A stretch of 64,000 bases of DNA from positions 670,895-734,894 of the forward strand of contig NW_023365714.1 of assembly GCF_000003815.2 (NCBI RefSeq), given 5' to 3'. Shown here in pieces: positions 44,690 to 58,019 of the stretch. Under the pieces are notes generated by a model that ran no database searches, was not told where the DNA came from, and was given only the letters and a program-made list of their open reading frames with translations. The stretch is from Branchiostoma floridae. Taxonomy: Eukaryota; Chordata; Leptocardii; Amphioxiformes; Branchiostomatidae. The position numbers and the translations under genes were made by a program. Each line of letters begins with the position of its first letter. Position 1 is the stretch's first letter.

Positions 44690-45545
44690 GGTAAATGTGG
44701 GGTTCACATCAACAAGTCTGGTCTGAAAACGTGAATTACAACTTTCATGTGGATAGTTCTGGGCTGAACTAACTCAACTGTAGGGTTCACATCAACAAGT
44801 CTGATCTGAAAACGTGAATTACAACTTTCATGTGGATAGTTCTGGGCAGAACTAACTCAACTGTAGGGTTCACATCAACGAGTCTGATCTGAAAACGTGA
44901 ATTACAACTTTCATGTGGGATCACAACTTTCATGTGGATAGTTCTGGGCAAAACTAACTCAACTGTGCGGTTGGCATCAATACACAAGCTGGGCGGGAGG
45001 AAGGTAACTGTGTGGATCACATCAAGTCTGATTTAATCTCTCAATTCTCAAACCTGAATTACACATTTTGTGTGGATAGTTCTGGACAGGACTAACTCAG
45101 CTGTGGGGTTACTGCCTACATGTATACACAAACTGGGCGGGAGGAAGGGAAAGGTGTGGTTCACATCAACACGTCTGATTTTAATCTGTTAAACCTGAAT
45201 TACTACTTTCATGTGGATAGTTCTGGGCAAAACTAACTCAGTTGTGTGGTTATCATTAATACACAAGCTGGGCAGGCGAAAGGGAACAGTGTGGTTCACA
45301 TCAAGAAGTCTCATTTTAATCTGTTAAACCTGAATTAGAACTTTCATGTAGGATCAAAGGCAAAACCATCTCAGCTGTGGGGTTATAATTAGTGATTATA
45401 ACAATCTACAATCTGGGCAGGTGGAAGGGAACTGTGGGGTTCTCATCAACAAGTCTGATCTGAAAACGTGAATCACAACTTTCATGTGGACAGTTCTGGG
45501 CAAAACTAACTCAGTTGCTTCTTACAATCAGTTTGTAGGCAAAAG
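44690..45545. repeat. Roughly 85-bp tandem array, decayed
   Basis: aactttcatgtggatagttc and ttcacatcaacaagtctgat alternate at about 85-bp spacing; first three units nearly identical, later ones with insertions (ctgggcgggaggaagg). Lies 350 bp upstream of the candidate LXR first exon. Confidence 0.85.
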
Positions 45546-45929
45546 CAAGTCAGCTGTGTGGTTTGCACCTACAATGCATCAAAGGTGGGGGCAGAAGGAA
45601 AAGATGAATGGTTCACAACACATCTGTTTTCTGCTAGTTTCAATCTGATCTTAAGTAAACCCTGTCACAAACATCACATTCACAGACAGCACCTTTTTCT
45701 GGACATACGTTTGTGGGCAGAAACAAGTCAACTGTACGGTTACCATCTCTGCATAGTCTTGGCAGGAAGAAGGCATTTACATCACTGGTCTGGTTTCTGC
45801 CTGTTCTGGTGTGAAAACCCAGTAACAGCATTTCACAGAACCATTTTTATCACAAAGAAAAGTCTACTGGCAGAAACAAGTCAGTTGTTTAGGCTGAAGG
45901 AAGTCAATTGCATACTTCTTGTCCCATAG

Positions 45930-46310
45930 TTAGGCATACATGTCATACAAGCCGATTCTGAAAAGCGCACCCACGGCCACTCCTAAAAAGACTGTCAGAA
46001 GTACATACATCCTACTATGGATGGAAGGCAGACACAGGTCAACTATGTGGTTATTGATAGGCAACCAGAAACAGCTCCACCAAAAACAGCTCCACCAAAA
46101 ACAGCTCCACCAAAAACAGCTCAGAGATGGTATAAAATATCCTTAAAAACATATATTTCAGCTTTGACTATATCTTTAAGACTTGGATACTATACTCAGT
46201 CCATCAGCTAACCATACATAATGTGTAGGTAGCTAATCTTCCTGGACTTCGGGACCTTAAAACATGACGCACAAATTACGTACTGTATCCTGAGCTCAGG
46301 CAGAACAAAG
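45930..46310. repeat. 15-bp tandem (ccaaaaacagctcca) and paralogous region
   Basis: Four copies of a 15-bp unit at 46077-46123. The surrounding 46040-46210 is a diverged duplicate of 46995-47470, which contains a MITE at 47073. Confidence 0.75.
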
Positions 46311-46479
46311 TTTGTTCCTTGGTTACCATGGTAACGGCTCTCTCCCCACTAACGATTTTGCTTTCCCTGCCACCCCCCCCCACCCCCCCCCTGGTTTGTT
46401 TGTGTTGGAACGGTCCGTACCTTGGGCGCAGCCAAGACAAGTACACGTTAGTCATCGCCTGACAGTGTCTGGTCTCCAG

Positions 46480-46930
46480 ATCTCCGCCATAATGTTAGGT
46501 TGCCAGAACATCTGTCACAGATGCTTAGGGGTGGTGCCCATCTCCATTTCTGTAGCCCATGGGCCACACATTTGTGCAGTTCACTACAGCAGGGGGCTGG
46601 TCCACTGGTAGTGATGTGTGTTTAACTTCCATACAGCAGGGGGCTAGTCCGCTGGTAGTGATGTGTGTTTAACTTCCATACAGCAGGGGGCTAGTCCGCT
46701 GGTAGTGATGTGTGTTTAACTTCCATACAGCAGGGGGCTAGTCCGCTGGTAGTGATGTGTGTTTAACTTCCATACAGCAGGGGGCTAGTCCGCTGGTAGT
46801 GATGTGTGTTTAACTTCCATACAGCAGGGGGCTAGTCCGCTGGTAGTGATGTGTGTTTGACTTCCATACTCTTCCTCATTAGTGCTGAGTGCTAAGCAGA
46901 AAGAGTGCTAAGCTGAGAAAGCAGCATGTA
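46480..46930 (+). mobile_element. SINE 3' region with 47-bp VNTR
   Basis: SINE tail (catgggccacacatttgtgc, ctcttcctcattagtgctg) in which a 47-bp unit (cagcagggggctagtccgct) is repeated six times at 46587, 46634, 46681, 46728, 46775 and 46822, exact period 47. Confidence 0.88.
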
Positions 46931-47072
46931 CCATTTAAAAGTTTTCGGTACAGTGTGTATGACTCGGCCTGGGATGGAACTTATAACCAACCAAACTATG
47001 TGGCTTTTGATAGGCAACCAAAAACAGCTCAACCAGAAACAGCTTAAAGACATACATTTCAGCTTTGACTAT

Positions 47073-47421
47073 CAGGGCTCGAAATTCATTTTTGGGATTA
47101 CAGTAGGTGCACTGGTGCACCTAGCTTAAAAAATTGGGTGCACTAGAAAAATTTTGGGTGCACCACTTAAATCTAAGTAATAACTTAATAATAAAACTTA
47201 GTTACAAGCTAATATCAAATTCTTAAACAAGTACCATAACAGACATTTCCATCATCTTTCTAACTTAGATGTCAAGAATATGTTGTATACTAGTATAGTT
47301 TGATATCTTTACCTACATAAATGTAAGAAAATATTTGGGTGCACCCACTGAAAATAATTGGGTGCACAGCTCCAATTTTGGGTGCACCTGGGTGAACATG
47401 AACCCAGTATTTCGAGCCCTG
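47073..47421. mobile_element. MITE, CAGGGCTCGAAAT termini, GTGCACC interior
   Basis: Perfect 5-bp duplication ACTAT (47068-47072, 47422-47426). The paralogous site at about 46163-46195 lacks the element and has one copy of ACTAT. Confidence 0.92.
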
Positions 47422-47559
47422 ACTATATTTTGGATACTTGGACACTTTACTCAGTCCATTAGCTACCATACATCTACTGTCACAGCTTGTAAACAGTTAC
47501 TATACAGCTACTATACAGCTAGTTGTCTTGTACAATATATTCAAGTTTGCCTCACATTG

Positions 47560-47664
47560 TACCTCTTGCAATTGTTGTGCAATAAACTTGACTTTATCAA
47601 AGAAAGGTGTGATGCAGGCAGGCTTCTTGGTACTACACAGTCAGCATTCTGACAAATAAACCAT

Positions 47665-47709
<45 letters not shown>

Positions 47710-47710
47710 C
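47560..47710. repeat. Probable retroelement 3' end with (TTGA)n tail
   Basis: Ends gacaaataaaccatttttga followed by nine or so ATTG units (47667-47708); tail type of some LINEs. Confidence 0.5.
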
Positions 47711-47810
47711 CTGTCTGTCTGTTCCATGTCCATGTAATACACCAGGGGCTTCAAGTTCAACACTCAGGCTGCAGGCATATGTCAAAACAAATTGGACACT
47801 CCAGGAAACA

Positions 47811-48070
47811 TACTGTAAATGCAGAAATGTTCGCGGCGGATTAATGTTCGCGGTTTTCGCGGTGACCACTTCACCGCGAATTTGAAACCACCGCGAACAT
47901 TTTTCTATTATGATATTAGATTGCAGTCTATGGTGTTACCACGAATTTAAAACCACCGCGAACATTTTTCTATTATGATATTAGATTGCAGTCTATGGTG
48001 TTACTGCGAAAAGTCCCTTTTCCCAGTACCGCGAAATTAAATCCCCACGAACTTAAATACATTTACAGTA
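47811..48070. mobile_element. MITE with CTGTAAATGCA termini
   Basis: TACTGTAAATGCAGAAATG to CATTTACAGTA with an internal 66-bp duplication (ccgcgaacatttttctatta twice). Confidence 0.85.
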
Positions 48071-48079
48071 TCCTCTGAC

Positions 48080-48260
48080 AAGCATGAAATTCTGATTGAC
48101 CAGGGATGCTACAGTCTTCTACTCTGACCTCTCTGACAATCATGTTGCACAGCAGGATACCTTAAAATGCACCATTTTAACTTCAAAATTCTCTAACACT
48201 CTTCACCATGGACCTTGGAAGGTGGACGCCCCCGGACCCTGCTACAATACTCGCGCCTGT
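48080..48260. repeat. Interspersed repeat shared, inverted, with 55985-56220
   Basis: gaccagggatgctac, aatgcaccattttaac and accatggaccttggaaggtgg recur in reverse complement near 56050-56205. Confidence 0.75.
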
Positions 48261-48399
48261 AGCACTTTCCGCAACTCACCACCAAATTTTGCCATACCAC
48301 ATCCATCATTTATGATCACCCTCCAACTGCCACTTATCACTATTCCCTGCACACCAGCATGTACAAATGTAGCAAACCGGAGGTCATAGGTCGTCACCA

Positions 48400-50460
48400 T
48401 GACGTCAGAAAGTGTCAATATGATTCAGCAACAACTCAGCTTCACAAAGGGGAAGAATATTCCACAGGAGATCGCCATGTAAAACGTCGAAGAGTTCAGT
48501 ATTCAGTCAGTCGTGTGTGGGAAGGTTATATTGTGTGGTGGAGGACTTTATTGTGTCAGTGCTGAAAAGGTGTTTTGGGAGTAAATTATCACGGGGCGCT
48601 CCGACTGAGTCGTCGGGATATTAGCTGGGACGCACACAGAAGTCTGAGTGGGTCAGGTCTAACGGTACCTTCAACTCATGACAACAATCTTCACTTGCAA
48701 CAGCTTCAGTTAGCTTATTATACTTATAGCTTAATAGTTGCTCACTAACAGTAACGCATACTAAAGGCTGAATGGGTCATTTGACTACATTCACTCACAC
48801 TCACTCTCCGGTTTATCGTCTGTTGTTCCCCATCCTGTGGGGGTTAGACGTGCTTGCATGTAGATGAGGGGGAATACTGAAATATAATGAAGTATGATTG
48901 TGTCAGGACTACATTCAACCCACTACAAGAATGTCCACTCTCAACAGCAACAGCCAGCTTAAGTATAGCTGAATGGTTGCTCTTGAACACATTACAAGTG
49001 ACTGAGTGGGATCACCAAGTTGCATTAATACAGAAATAACTGAAAAATTTCTACTTTTAAAACTTTACTTTCCTACAAGGCTATTCATGCCATGGTCTCA
49101 AGTTCTCCCAACTGACTACCAGTGGCTGAGTGGATCACTACTGCATTCATACTGAAATATAATAATCTCCATTCACACGAACTACAGTTACAAAATGTAA
49201 CTTGCTGAATGTTAGCTCAAGAACATATACAGTAGGTTGAATGGTCCACCACTGCATCCATACTGAAATATCTGAAGTGAAACTAGAAAGTTATTCTAGT
49301 GAAGCATATTCTTTCTTATCCAACGAATTATCCAGGAGTAGCCTAACAACAAAATTTGAAATTTAATATAACTGACAATGCCAGTCCATTAAACCTGGTC
49401 CTCTAGCTTTCTTGTTGTTACATGAATGTTCTTTATGGCAAAGCATATTTTCTCTTATCCAATAACCCACAAATTAACCTGTTGAAGCCTAACAGCAGAT
49501 TTGAAAGGACAGTTCAGGAGATGAGTCGGTACCAGCGGAGATTGTTTCTGTTATGTTCTTCTAGTAAAGCGATATTCTCTGCAATCTGATAACCCACAAA
49601 TTAACCTGTTGTAGCCTAACAGCAGGTTTGTAAGGACAGCTCTGGAGATGAGTTGGTACCAGCGGAGATTGTTTCTGTTACGTTCTTCTTGTAAAGCAAT
49701 ATTCTCTGCAATCTGATAACCCACAAATTAACCTGTTGTAGCCTAACAGCAGATTTGAAAGGACAGTTCTAGCGATGAGGTGGTACCAGTGAAGATTGTT
49801 TCCCCAGAAAGGTTATTACCTGAGAGGAGGACAGGCTTTAGAAGAATGCAGCCAGCGGGAACAATTTCTCATCTTACCTAGGCAAAACCAAATTAACATG
49901 TTGGTTCTCTGATGTTTAAAAAAACTGCCTCACTGAAAAACAAACCCTGGGGACTAAATTCCAACCTTGGCACGCTCAGTTTTATGGAGGCAACACAGGA
50001 ATATATCAATGAAGATTAGACATCCAGGTAATAAGACATGCCAAAATAGCAGTTTCTCAAGCAACTGGATATGATTTTGGAAACAGTCAGAGGTTTCAGG
50101 TAACCTCCGTTATCTTTCGTCAGTGATCACTGATCATACTAGGGGCCCCAAATCGACCAAATATCATCGTAATCCCTCCAGAGGTTCTTGAGTTATGCTG
50201 ACTAAAAAAAATCTGGAAAAAACAGACAAACAGATAGACACACCCATTTTTCATTGAGATAATGACTGAATACAGTCATATTGATGTTTTCCTACCTGCC
50301 TTCTGCCATTATCATGTCTGCTTACCCTATATATTTTCACTTCAAATTGTCCATGAGAAGACTAAATAATTTGATCTAGCCCTTTATCATATTCAATCCA
50401 TAACATTGGAAGTAATACAGAATTCCACATCCAGATGATCCAGCCCAAACTATCACCATC
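48400..50460. repeat. Noncoding, with a roughly 128-bp tandem repeat at 49455-49810 (3 units)
   Basis: ataacccacaaattaacctg...gagatgagttggtaccagcg repeats three times. The rest looks unique; 50130-50270 belongs to the repeat described at 27395. No gene. Confidence 0.75.
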
Positions 50461-50479
50461 CCAGCTTCACGGCAATCCG

Positions 50480-52010
50480 AACATTTTCTACTTCTTCCAG
50501 TCAGCCTGGAGTTGGAAAGTTATGTGGGACTTAAGCCGAGAGTCTGCCAGGGTTTTACACTCAGTCTGACGTCTTTTCAATATCGTATTCAAGACATACA
50601 GTAACATTTGAGGTAATACAGAACTACACATCCAGTTATAACTATCACCAGTCAAGCTTCTGGCAATCGGAGATTTTTTATTTCTAGTCAGTCTGGAATA
50701 TTGAGTGATGTGAGACTTAAGCCGAGAGTCTACCAGGCTTTTACACCTACGTCTTTTCAATATCATATTCAAGACATAACTTTTGAGGTAATACAGAACT
50801 ACACATCCAGTTATAACTATCACCAGTCGAGCTTCTGGCAATCGGAGATTTTTTATTTCTAGTCAGTCTGGAATATTGAGTGATGTGGGACTTAAGCCGT
50901 GAGTCTACCAGGTTTTTACACCTACGTCTTTTCAATATCGTATTCAAGACATAACTTTTGAGGTAATGCAGAACTACACATCCAGTTATAACTATGACCA
51001 GCTTCTGGCAATCGGATATTTTTTATTTCTAGTCAGTCTGGAATATTGAGTGATGTGAGACTTAAGCCGAGAGTCTACCAGGGTTTTACACTCAGTCTGA
51101 CGTCCTTTCAATATCATATTCAAGACATAACATTTGAGGTAATACAGAACTACACATCCAGTTATAACTATCACCAGCTTCTGGCAATCCGGATATTTTC
51201 TATTTCTAGTCAGTCTGGAATATTGAGTGATGTGGGACTTAAGCCGGGAGTCTACCAGGTTTTTACACCTACGTCTTTTCAATATCGTATTCAAGACATA
51301 ACTTTTGAGGTAATACAGAACTACACATCCAGTCATAACTATCACCAGTCGAGCTTCTGGCAATCGGAGATTTTTTATTTCTAGTCAGTCTGGAGTTAGA
51401 GAGTTATGTGGGACTTAAGCCGGGAGTCTGCCAGGGTTTTATACTCAGTCTGACGTCTTTTCAATGTCGTATTCAAGACAATCATGACTTTTGAAGTAAT
51501 ACAGAACTACACATCCAGTTATAACTATCACCAGCTTCTGGCAATCGGATATTTTCTATTTCTAGTCAGTCTGGAATATTGAGTGATGTGAGACTTAAGC
51601 CGGGAGTCTACCAGGTTTTTACACCTACGTCTTTTCAATATCGTATTCAAGACATAACTTTTGAGGTAATACAGACCTACACATCCAGTTATAACTATCA
51701 CCAGCTTCTGGCAATCTGGATATTTTCTATTCCTAGTCAGTCTGGAATATTGAGTGATGTGGGACTTAAGCCGGGAGTCTGCCAGGCTTTTACACCTACG
51801 TCTTTTCAATATCATATTCAAGACATAACATTTGAGGTAATACAGACCTACACATCCAGTTATAACTATCACCAGCTTCTGGCAATCGGATATTTTCTAT
51901 TCCTAGTCAGTCTGGAATATTGAGTGATGTGGGACTTAAGCCGAGAGTCTGCCAGGGTTTTATACTCAGTCTGGCATCTTTTCAATATCGTAGTCAAGAC
52001 ATAACTCCTA
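50480..52010. repeat. Roughly 175-bp satellite, 9 units
   Basis: cagtctggaatattgagtga marks units at 50502, 50689, 50864, 51044, 51211, 51386, 51568, 51739 and 51908 (spacing 167-187). Opposite-strand ORFs of 110-120 codons are by-products of this periodicity. Confidence 0.95.
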
Positions 52011-52389
52011 GGATGAGTCAGACGCCAATATTCTTTCTTCGTATGAACGTCTCAGATTTACACTCTGTGAGCACGAATGGGGTTTCTTAAAGAAAAGAGT
52101 CTCGCCAGACAGACTGACTGGGAAGGATGTAATATAATTCAAGTTATTCTGATAATTTGAATGAAGATATTCAGGCTCATAGTTTATAGTCTTATACTTT
52201 CAGTCATTAGAAAACCTTGTGGCTCTTCTTCTTCTGTTTTCAACAAAAAATAGTCAGACTTGCTGAATTTTCAACATGAAAACAAAAGGAAAGAAGACCA
52301 TAGCCTGTCAAGGACAAGAGATACATGAAAAACCAAAAGTTCTGCTGCAGTACCAAGGTCACACACCAGGGGCCCCAAAATCAATATTT

Positions 52390-55300
52390 GACAAGTTGGT
52401 ACATGTTGATGAGACCTGAAAATGAGACTGATTTTTTTCCTTTTTCATATAAACCGAGAACCAAAAAATCAAATTACAGTGGCCTAATAACCAGGTTTAA
52501 AGCCAGGCAGTAATAAGACGTCTTTGAAGGAAAACTGTCTCACAAAAAAGACTTAAGACGTGGGAGAAGAAACAAAAATCCCAGCCTGCAGTCAGAGTGC
52601 TTGTTACACTCGGATCTTTATTACATTCAAGACAACCCAATGAAATTTATAGCCAAAGTTTATTTCTCTCGAACCAGATTTGTTCCCGAGCCATCGCCCC
52701 TCCAGCCTGAGATGTTTGAATCAGGGTTGTAGCCAGCCTAAAATCATTTTCCGTCCCCTTGACTTTGAATCCTATCAAGCGCCCTTGGCACAAAACATTG
52801 TGCTTTCCTAGGGGGAATGCTCCCCTGGAAAATTTGGAAATCAATCAAGACCCTCTGAAATGCTATTTCCTGCATTCTAAGGTGCAAACTTTTCTAGTAG
52901 ACTAAGCTGTTCAATGGCATCTGTTTTGGAGAAAAATTACACAAGGGAGTCAGTTTTATTTGTCTGTCACAGAGGACGGAATGGGCAAGAAATTTTTCCG
53001 TCCCAAACAGCAAAATTCCGTCAAAAAACGGAAGGACGGGTGCTGGCTACAACCCTGGTTTGAATATTCCCAGCCTCTTCATGTTGTATTCATGCCGCAG
53101 GGTTTGAGTGAGACAACAAAGCCGTATCTCAGCCTACGCTAACTAGCTCTGATATGTGCGGAAAGCAATTTAGCAACATCCTGTCTCTGACATTCAGGGG
53201 AGAAGCTGGAGGTGTTTTATGTAACAGAATTTGCTCGCACACGAATTATCAATGTTAATGTTAAAATGAAAACACAGCATAATTTACAAAACGTTGTTAA
53301 GTTCTACATTTGTGCTCTGTTAGACTTAAAACATTGTGCATAGTATTCACTGCAACATATATAGTTGCTTGTATCCTTTACTGTATATAAACTGCACATT
53401 GCAATATTTAGTTTAAGATCACTAAACTGCATGTATACATTCATTACTACTATTGTTACAAAATGTATATAGTTCCATCCATGTAAAGTTAATGGTCCTT
53501 CTTAGCAGGGCTGTGTTATGCACTTTCCATTGTGCACCTGACATTGTACACTCTTTCTGCACCTGCACACGTTATGCACCTTTTAATTTTATTGTAGCAG
53601 AGACTATTGTTGTTGTACACTACTTTTACGTTGCACCTGTTACTTTGCACTTGCTCTTTTGCACCTGCTCTTTTGCACCTGCTCTTTTCCACCTGCTATT
53701 GTCAACCTGCCACAAATTATGTGCACCAGTTGCTGTGCATCATTTAATACTAGGCACCTGCCATTTTGCATCTGCTAGTTTGCATCTGCTAATCTCACTA
53801 TAAGAAAGCCATTTTAACACACATCTAAAGTCAAATATGCATCACTTCAGACAAAATATATCAATAGACTTAAATAAAATGTCAAAATACCTAGTACTTA
53901 ATCTAGTGCTAAATGACAGTTTCTAGCATTGTTTATTCAGAAACTTTGCAACGTTCACCAAATGTAAATTTTGTCAAATGTACATATCCCTGAACCAAAA
54001 TCAACCAATCAACAGTGGGGAGACAACTTGCAGAGGTGGTATCACCTGTTTTGTCTCCCCACCATTTTTATATGGGAAGTGTAATAAACAAATAATCAAA
54101 TAAACAAACAGTTGTGTACAATTGTGTAGCTTCTTCTTGTCCTCATACACAGCACGTCCTGACCTTGCCCCAGACAGCGGAATGACCTTGAGGCCAGCCG
54201 GAGACAGCCAGGAGACAGGAGAATCATCCCTTATTGATCCTCCTTCCCCGCTTCTCAAAAAATCGTCTGCTTCCGTCTAACTACCATAACTCAAATCTGT
54301 CAACATGAGACACGGCAATCTATCTCTGGTTAGGTCAGGTTTGGAACACCATTGCCCAAATTGGGACGGCACCATGTTGGAAGCCTCCAGTTTCCACTTG
54401 TTACAGTTGGGCCAAGTTTGGAAAGGCTGTTAGGCCAAACCAATTCAATTTCTTGGTTAAGGCTCTTTCTAATTTTTCCTATTCTATTAATTTTTTTTTA
54501 GCCCTGTTTTTGTGATTTTCATTGTAAGGAGTTACATATCCATAAATCAATCAAACTTTTCAGGTTTCTTAGCCACCACCAAAGCTTAAAATGCTACATT
54601 AGAAAATAGATACTTCCACGACGCACCGTCCGCTCTCCAAAGTCCAATTTGATTTTATCCCCTTGTACATGTTGCCAGAATACAATATTCCTAACCAGAT
54701 TTCTGTACTCCATCATTCTGTATTCCTGTCCTATACCATGAATCCCGCCTCCCCGGAACCAGCCTGAACATTTCCTGATAACAGCGCTCTCAGCACCTCA
54801 GCCAGCCCCGTACCAATTAGCAGGGTCTATAAAACTCTACTCTGTGGAGAGGCACTGAGGTGCAGCGAGCCTAACCCTACTGTCTCCACGGAGTAGGCTC
54901 ACATGTCCCCGGAGTAGGCTTCAAACTGCAGGGAGCCATTCTTCAAAGGGCTTTTAGAATATCGCTGGGATTATGAGTTATGGTTGGTGTTATTGATATT
55001 CACTGTGCACAAATGTTGGTTTTCCCGGGGGGTTCGGGTGAGTGGTGATACATTAATGTGCTATTATGTAAGGTAGGAGTGCACACTTTCAGATAACACG
55101 GTTAATATTTATTACTATTACTCTGAGTTTGAAAGGAAGAGTTTGAAAAGTCAGTAAACTTTAAGTTAGATTTTCTGTTATTACATTTTGACTCAACTTT
55201 TACTTCAAAAAAATCAGAACTTCATGACATGAAATTGGTAACGGTGTGTTTTCCTAAGTTTTAAATGAGAAATTCAACTATTCCAATCTACACAGCAGAC

Positions 55301-55490
55301 TAACAGCCAATACTCACCTATACTATTGGTAGATGTGGTACAGTAATTCTTTCATTGAGTTACAATGCTAACTCTATAGTACAACCAAAGGAACATTTTA
55401 TACACATATTTTGAGATGGCGCAGCTTTTGCTACCATATGAACTGACAAGAAAATATTCTGATATAACTATACAAGAACTTCCTACTAAT
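52390..55490. other. No gene recognised
   Basis: Holds a degenerate gcacctgctcttt minisatellite (53515-53800), a hairpin (gtggggagacaa at 54015 and its complement near 54050), and otherwise unique sequence. Confidence 0.5.
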
Positions 55491-55493
55491 CAC

Positions 55494-55691
55494 CAGATGT
55501 CACATTTCCAAACCGGGCCGGGCCGGGATGTTTGTGGAAATGAAAAATAGGGATGTGAAAAAATATACACAAATAATGCCCATGACTATTCTCCTTACGT
55601 CTTGTGTAGTTTGGTGTCTTTTGTATCAAACTTTTTTGTTCCAGAAAGCTATCCAACCTGGCCCCAGTTAGGAGATGTGACGCAAGCCTAA
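55494..55691. mobile_element. MITE with GTCACATTTCCAAA termini
   Basis: gtcacatttccaaaccggg to gatgtgacgcaagccta; intact relative of 24076-24597. Confidence 0.75.
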
Positions 55692-56754
55692 ATAATGTGG
55701 TCTAGCTCGAATCTTAAACCCCTTTCAGACCCTCCTACAGATCACTTACACAAACTCCTTCATCTTGACCTTGAGAGGTCAGGCTGCAGTAATGTAAGGA
55801 AACTTGACTCTTAAGAAGGTCATCAAGACGTCACCCCATCAATAAGACTGAAGTACATCTTAAGAGAAGACACGTTTCCATCCTCCCTCTGACGAACAAC
55901 TGCGCTTACCGGGGGTGTCATAAAATGGACCGGGTACTCACCGTGCTGAATAAACATGGGATCAGGCTTTTAGCTGGAATTTTATTATAGGGGGCAAATT
56001 TCTTGGTGAGTGGTGGCAAGTGATATAGGCATGACTATTGTAGGGGGGTCTGGGGGCATCCACCTTCCATGGTGCAGAGTTTTAAAGAATTCTAAGTTAA
56101 AATGGTGCACTCTAAGGTATCCTGAGGGGCAAAATTACTGTCAGAGAGGTCACAGTAGAAGACAGTAGAAGACTGACCACAAGAGACCCAGTAGCATCCC
56201 TGGTCAATCAGAATATTATGCTCCCCAATGTAAGGGCTATCTTCACTTACAAGTACAGTATCTTCAGAACGTCTACTTAGTGCATCCAATTTCTTATTAT
56301 TGTTAGAACAGCTTATCCAAGAGATGAACAGACGCATTACAGTACAAACTTGCAGCACGTCCAACAGGGCACACAGTCACCACCTGCAGCATATAATCTG
56401 CTGGTATGATATGAAGTAGGAAATAAACCCTGATGAGACAGTCATATACTCAGTGATATAGAACATCGTACAGTAGCTTTTGTGGGCCTGGAATCCCACA
56501 GGCTGTGTGGTGAGAGGCCGTCAAAGCAAATCCTGGTCATCACTTGTGCATTTATCATTTCTGTTTCACTGTCAGGAGGTTCCTTTGTAGTAATTCTGAA
56601 CTTCTTTTGCTGTTAAACTGAGCTCTAATCAGCTTACAGCTTCATACAGTCAAGCAAAAGGAACTGGGTTACGAATAAAAAGTCCAGTTTTAGAAAGAAT
56701 TGATACCTCCGCACTAAACATCCATTCCAGATCCAATTCTTGAGCTGTGAATGA

Positions 56755-57310
56755 AAATGTTTTGTAAAATATTCTGACAAAGAAAAAGAGGATTATCATT
56801 TTGAACAATAAGTAGCTTAGTCTAAATCAGGAAGCTTTCTTTCATAATTTTTCCACAAAAAGAAACATCTAGTCAAAGCTTTAAAGTAAGAACCAGAGAA
56901 TTGTCTTCATACTGCCTTCATACAAACCTCATGTATCGATAAACATAATGCTGTTATTGTATATTGTACAGCTACCAGGGCTAGCCCTTGATAATAGCCT
57001 ACAGCTAGTTGGGTAGGCCTGGCTGTATTTCTCTCTATACTGTATACAGCCGAATAAATAAATCAAAATCTAGTCAGGGCTGAAATAACCAGAGAACTGC
57101 CTTCCTATCGCCCACGCTCTACCCACTAACTCTCACTCACAGCTCTATCAGTGAATAAAAATGTTTTGTAAAATATTCTGACAAAAAAAAAAGAGGATCA
57201 TCATTTTGAACAATAAGTAGCTTAGTCTAAATCAGTAAGCTTTCTTTCATAATTTTTCCACAAAAAGAAACATCTAGCCAAAGCTCTTATTAGTAAGAAC
57301 CAGACAATTG
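56755..57310. repeat. Direct duplication of about 140 bp, 395 bp apart
   Basis: aaaatgttttgtaaaatatt...acaaaaagaaacatctag occurs at 56755-56875 and 57150-57275, about 95% alike. Confidence 0.85.
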
Positions 57311-57590
57311 CTCTCCTGCTGCCCACCCCTCTATACATGTATCACCCACTCTCAGTCTAACTCACGGCTCTGTCAGTGAATGAAAAGCTGGCTACCTCTC
57401 TATCTCGTGACCACTGAATTAATTGGTTTATTCGCGGCGGCACACGTGGCGAGGAACGCTCACATGCGCATGTTCAAGGGTTTTTCCTGGAAACTCGGTG
57501 ATCAGAAATGCGCAGGGTGATGTGGGGATAAGGTTGGGAGTACAGTTATAATGTACTGCTTACTGGGTACATGTACACTTTGGTGCACAC

Positions 57591-58019
57591 TAGGGCTGGG
57601 TACAGGTACAAAACCGTTTTTCTTATTGCACCGGTCCAGAAAAACCGGACCTGAAAAAAATCGGTGGACCGGATGTTGGACCGAACATATTATATTAAGT
57701 TAACAGGCATTCACGCGTTTTGGGGCTGACTAGTCGGGGAATATAACAAGAGCGAGGCAGAGTAGACTCTATAGTAATTTCTACCAAGTTTTACAGTCAA
57801 TCATACAGAGGCAGTTAGCTTTGTAGGATTTTAAAACACCAGTGGGAGTCAAATATTTCACAAAACAGATTTCTTTGTAACGAAATAGACCATTGTTTTG
57901 AGTATCATCCATTCACAAGTTTTCAAATATTGAATCAGGACAAGGTTCAGGTCCGGACCTGATCCTCTGGACCTGAACCGGACATGAACCTGATGTTTCT
58001 GTACCAGTACCCACCCCTA
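57591..58019. mobile_element. hAT-like MITE, TAGGGCTGGGTAC termini
   Basis: Relative of 41176-41608 in opposite orientation; 8-bp flanks GTGCACAC/ATGCACAC differ by one base. Confidence 0.82.

Noticed and set aside
50488-51923. Several 110-125-codon ORFs on both strands
   Set aside because: They repeat with the 175-bp satellite and overlap one another on opposite strands.
50480-52010. CRISPR-like regular array
   Set aside because: Units are head-to-tail satellites without unique spacers, in an animal genome.
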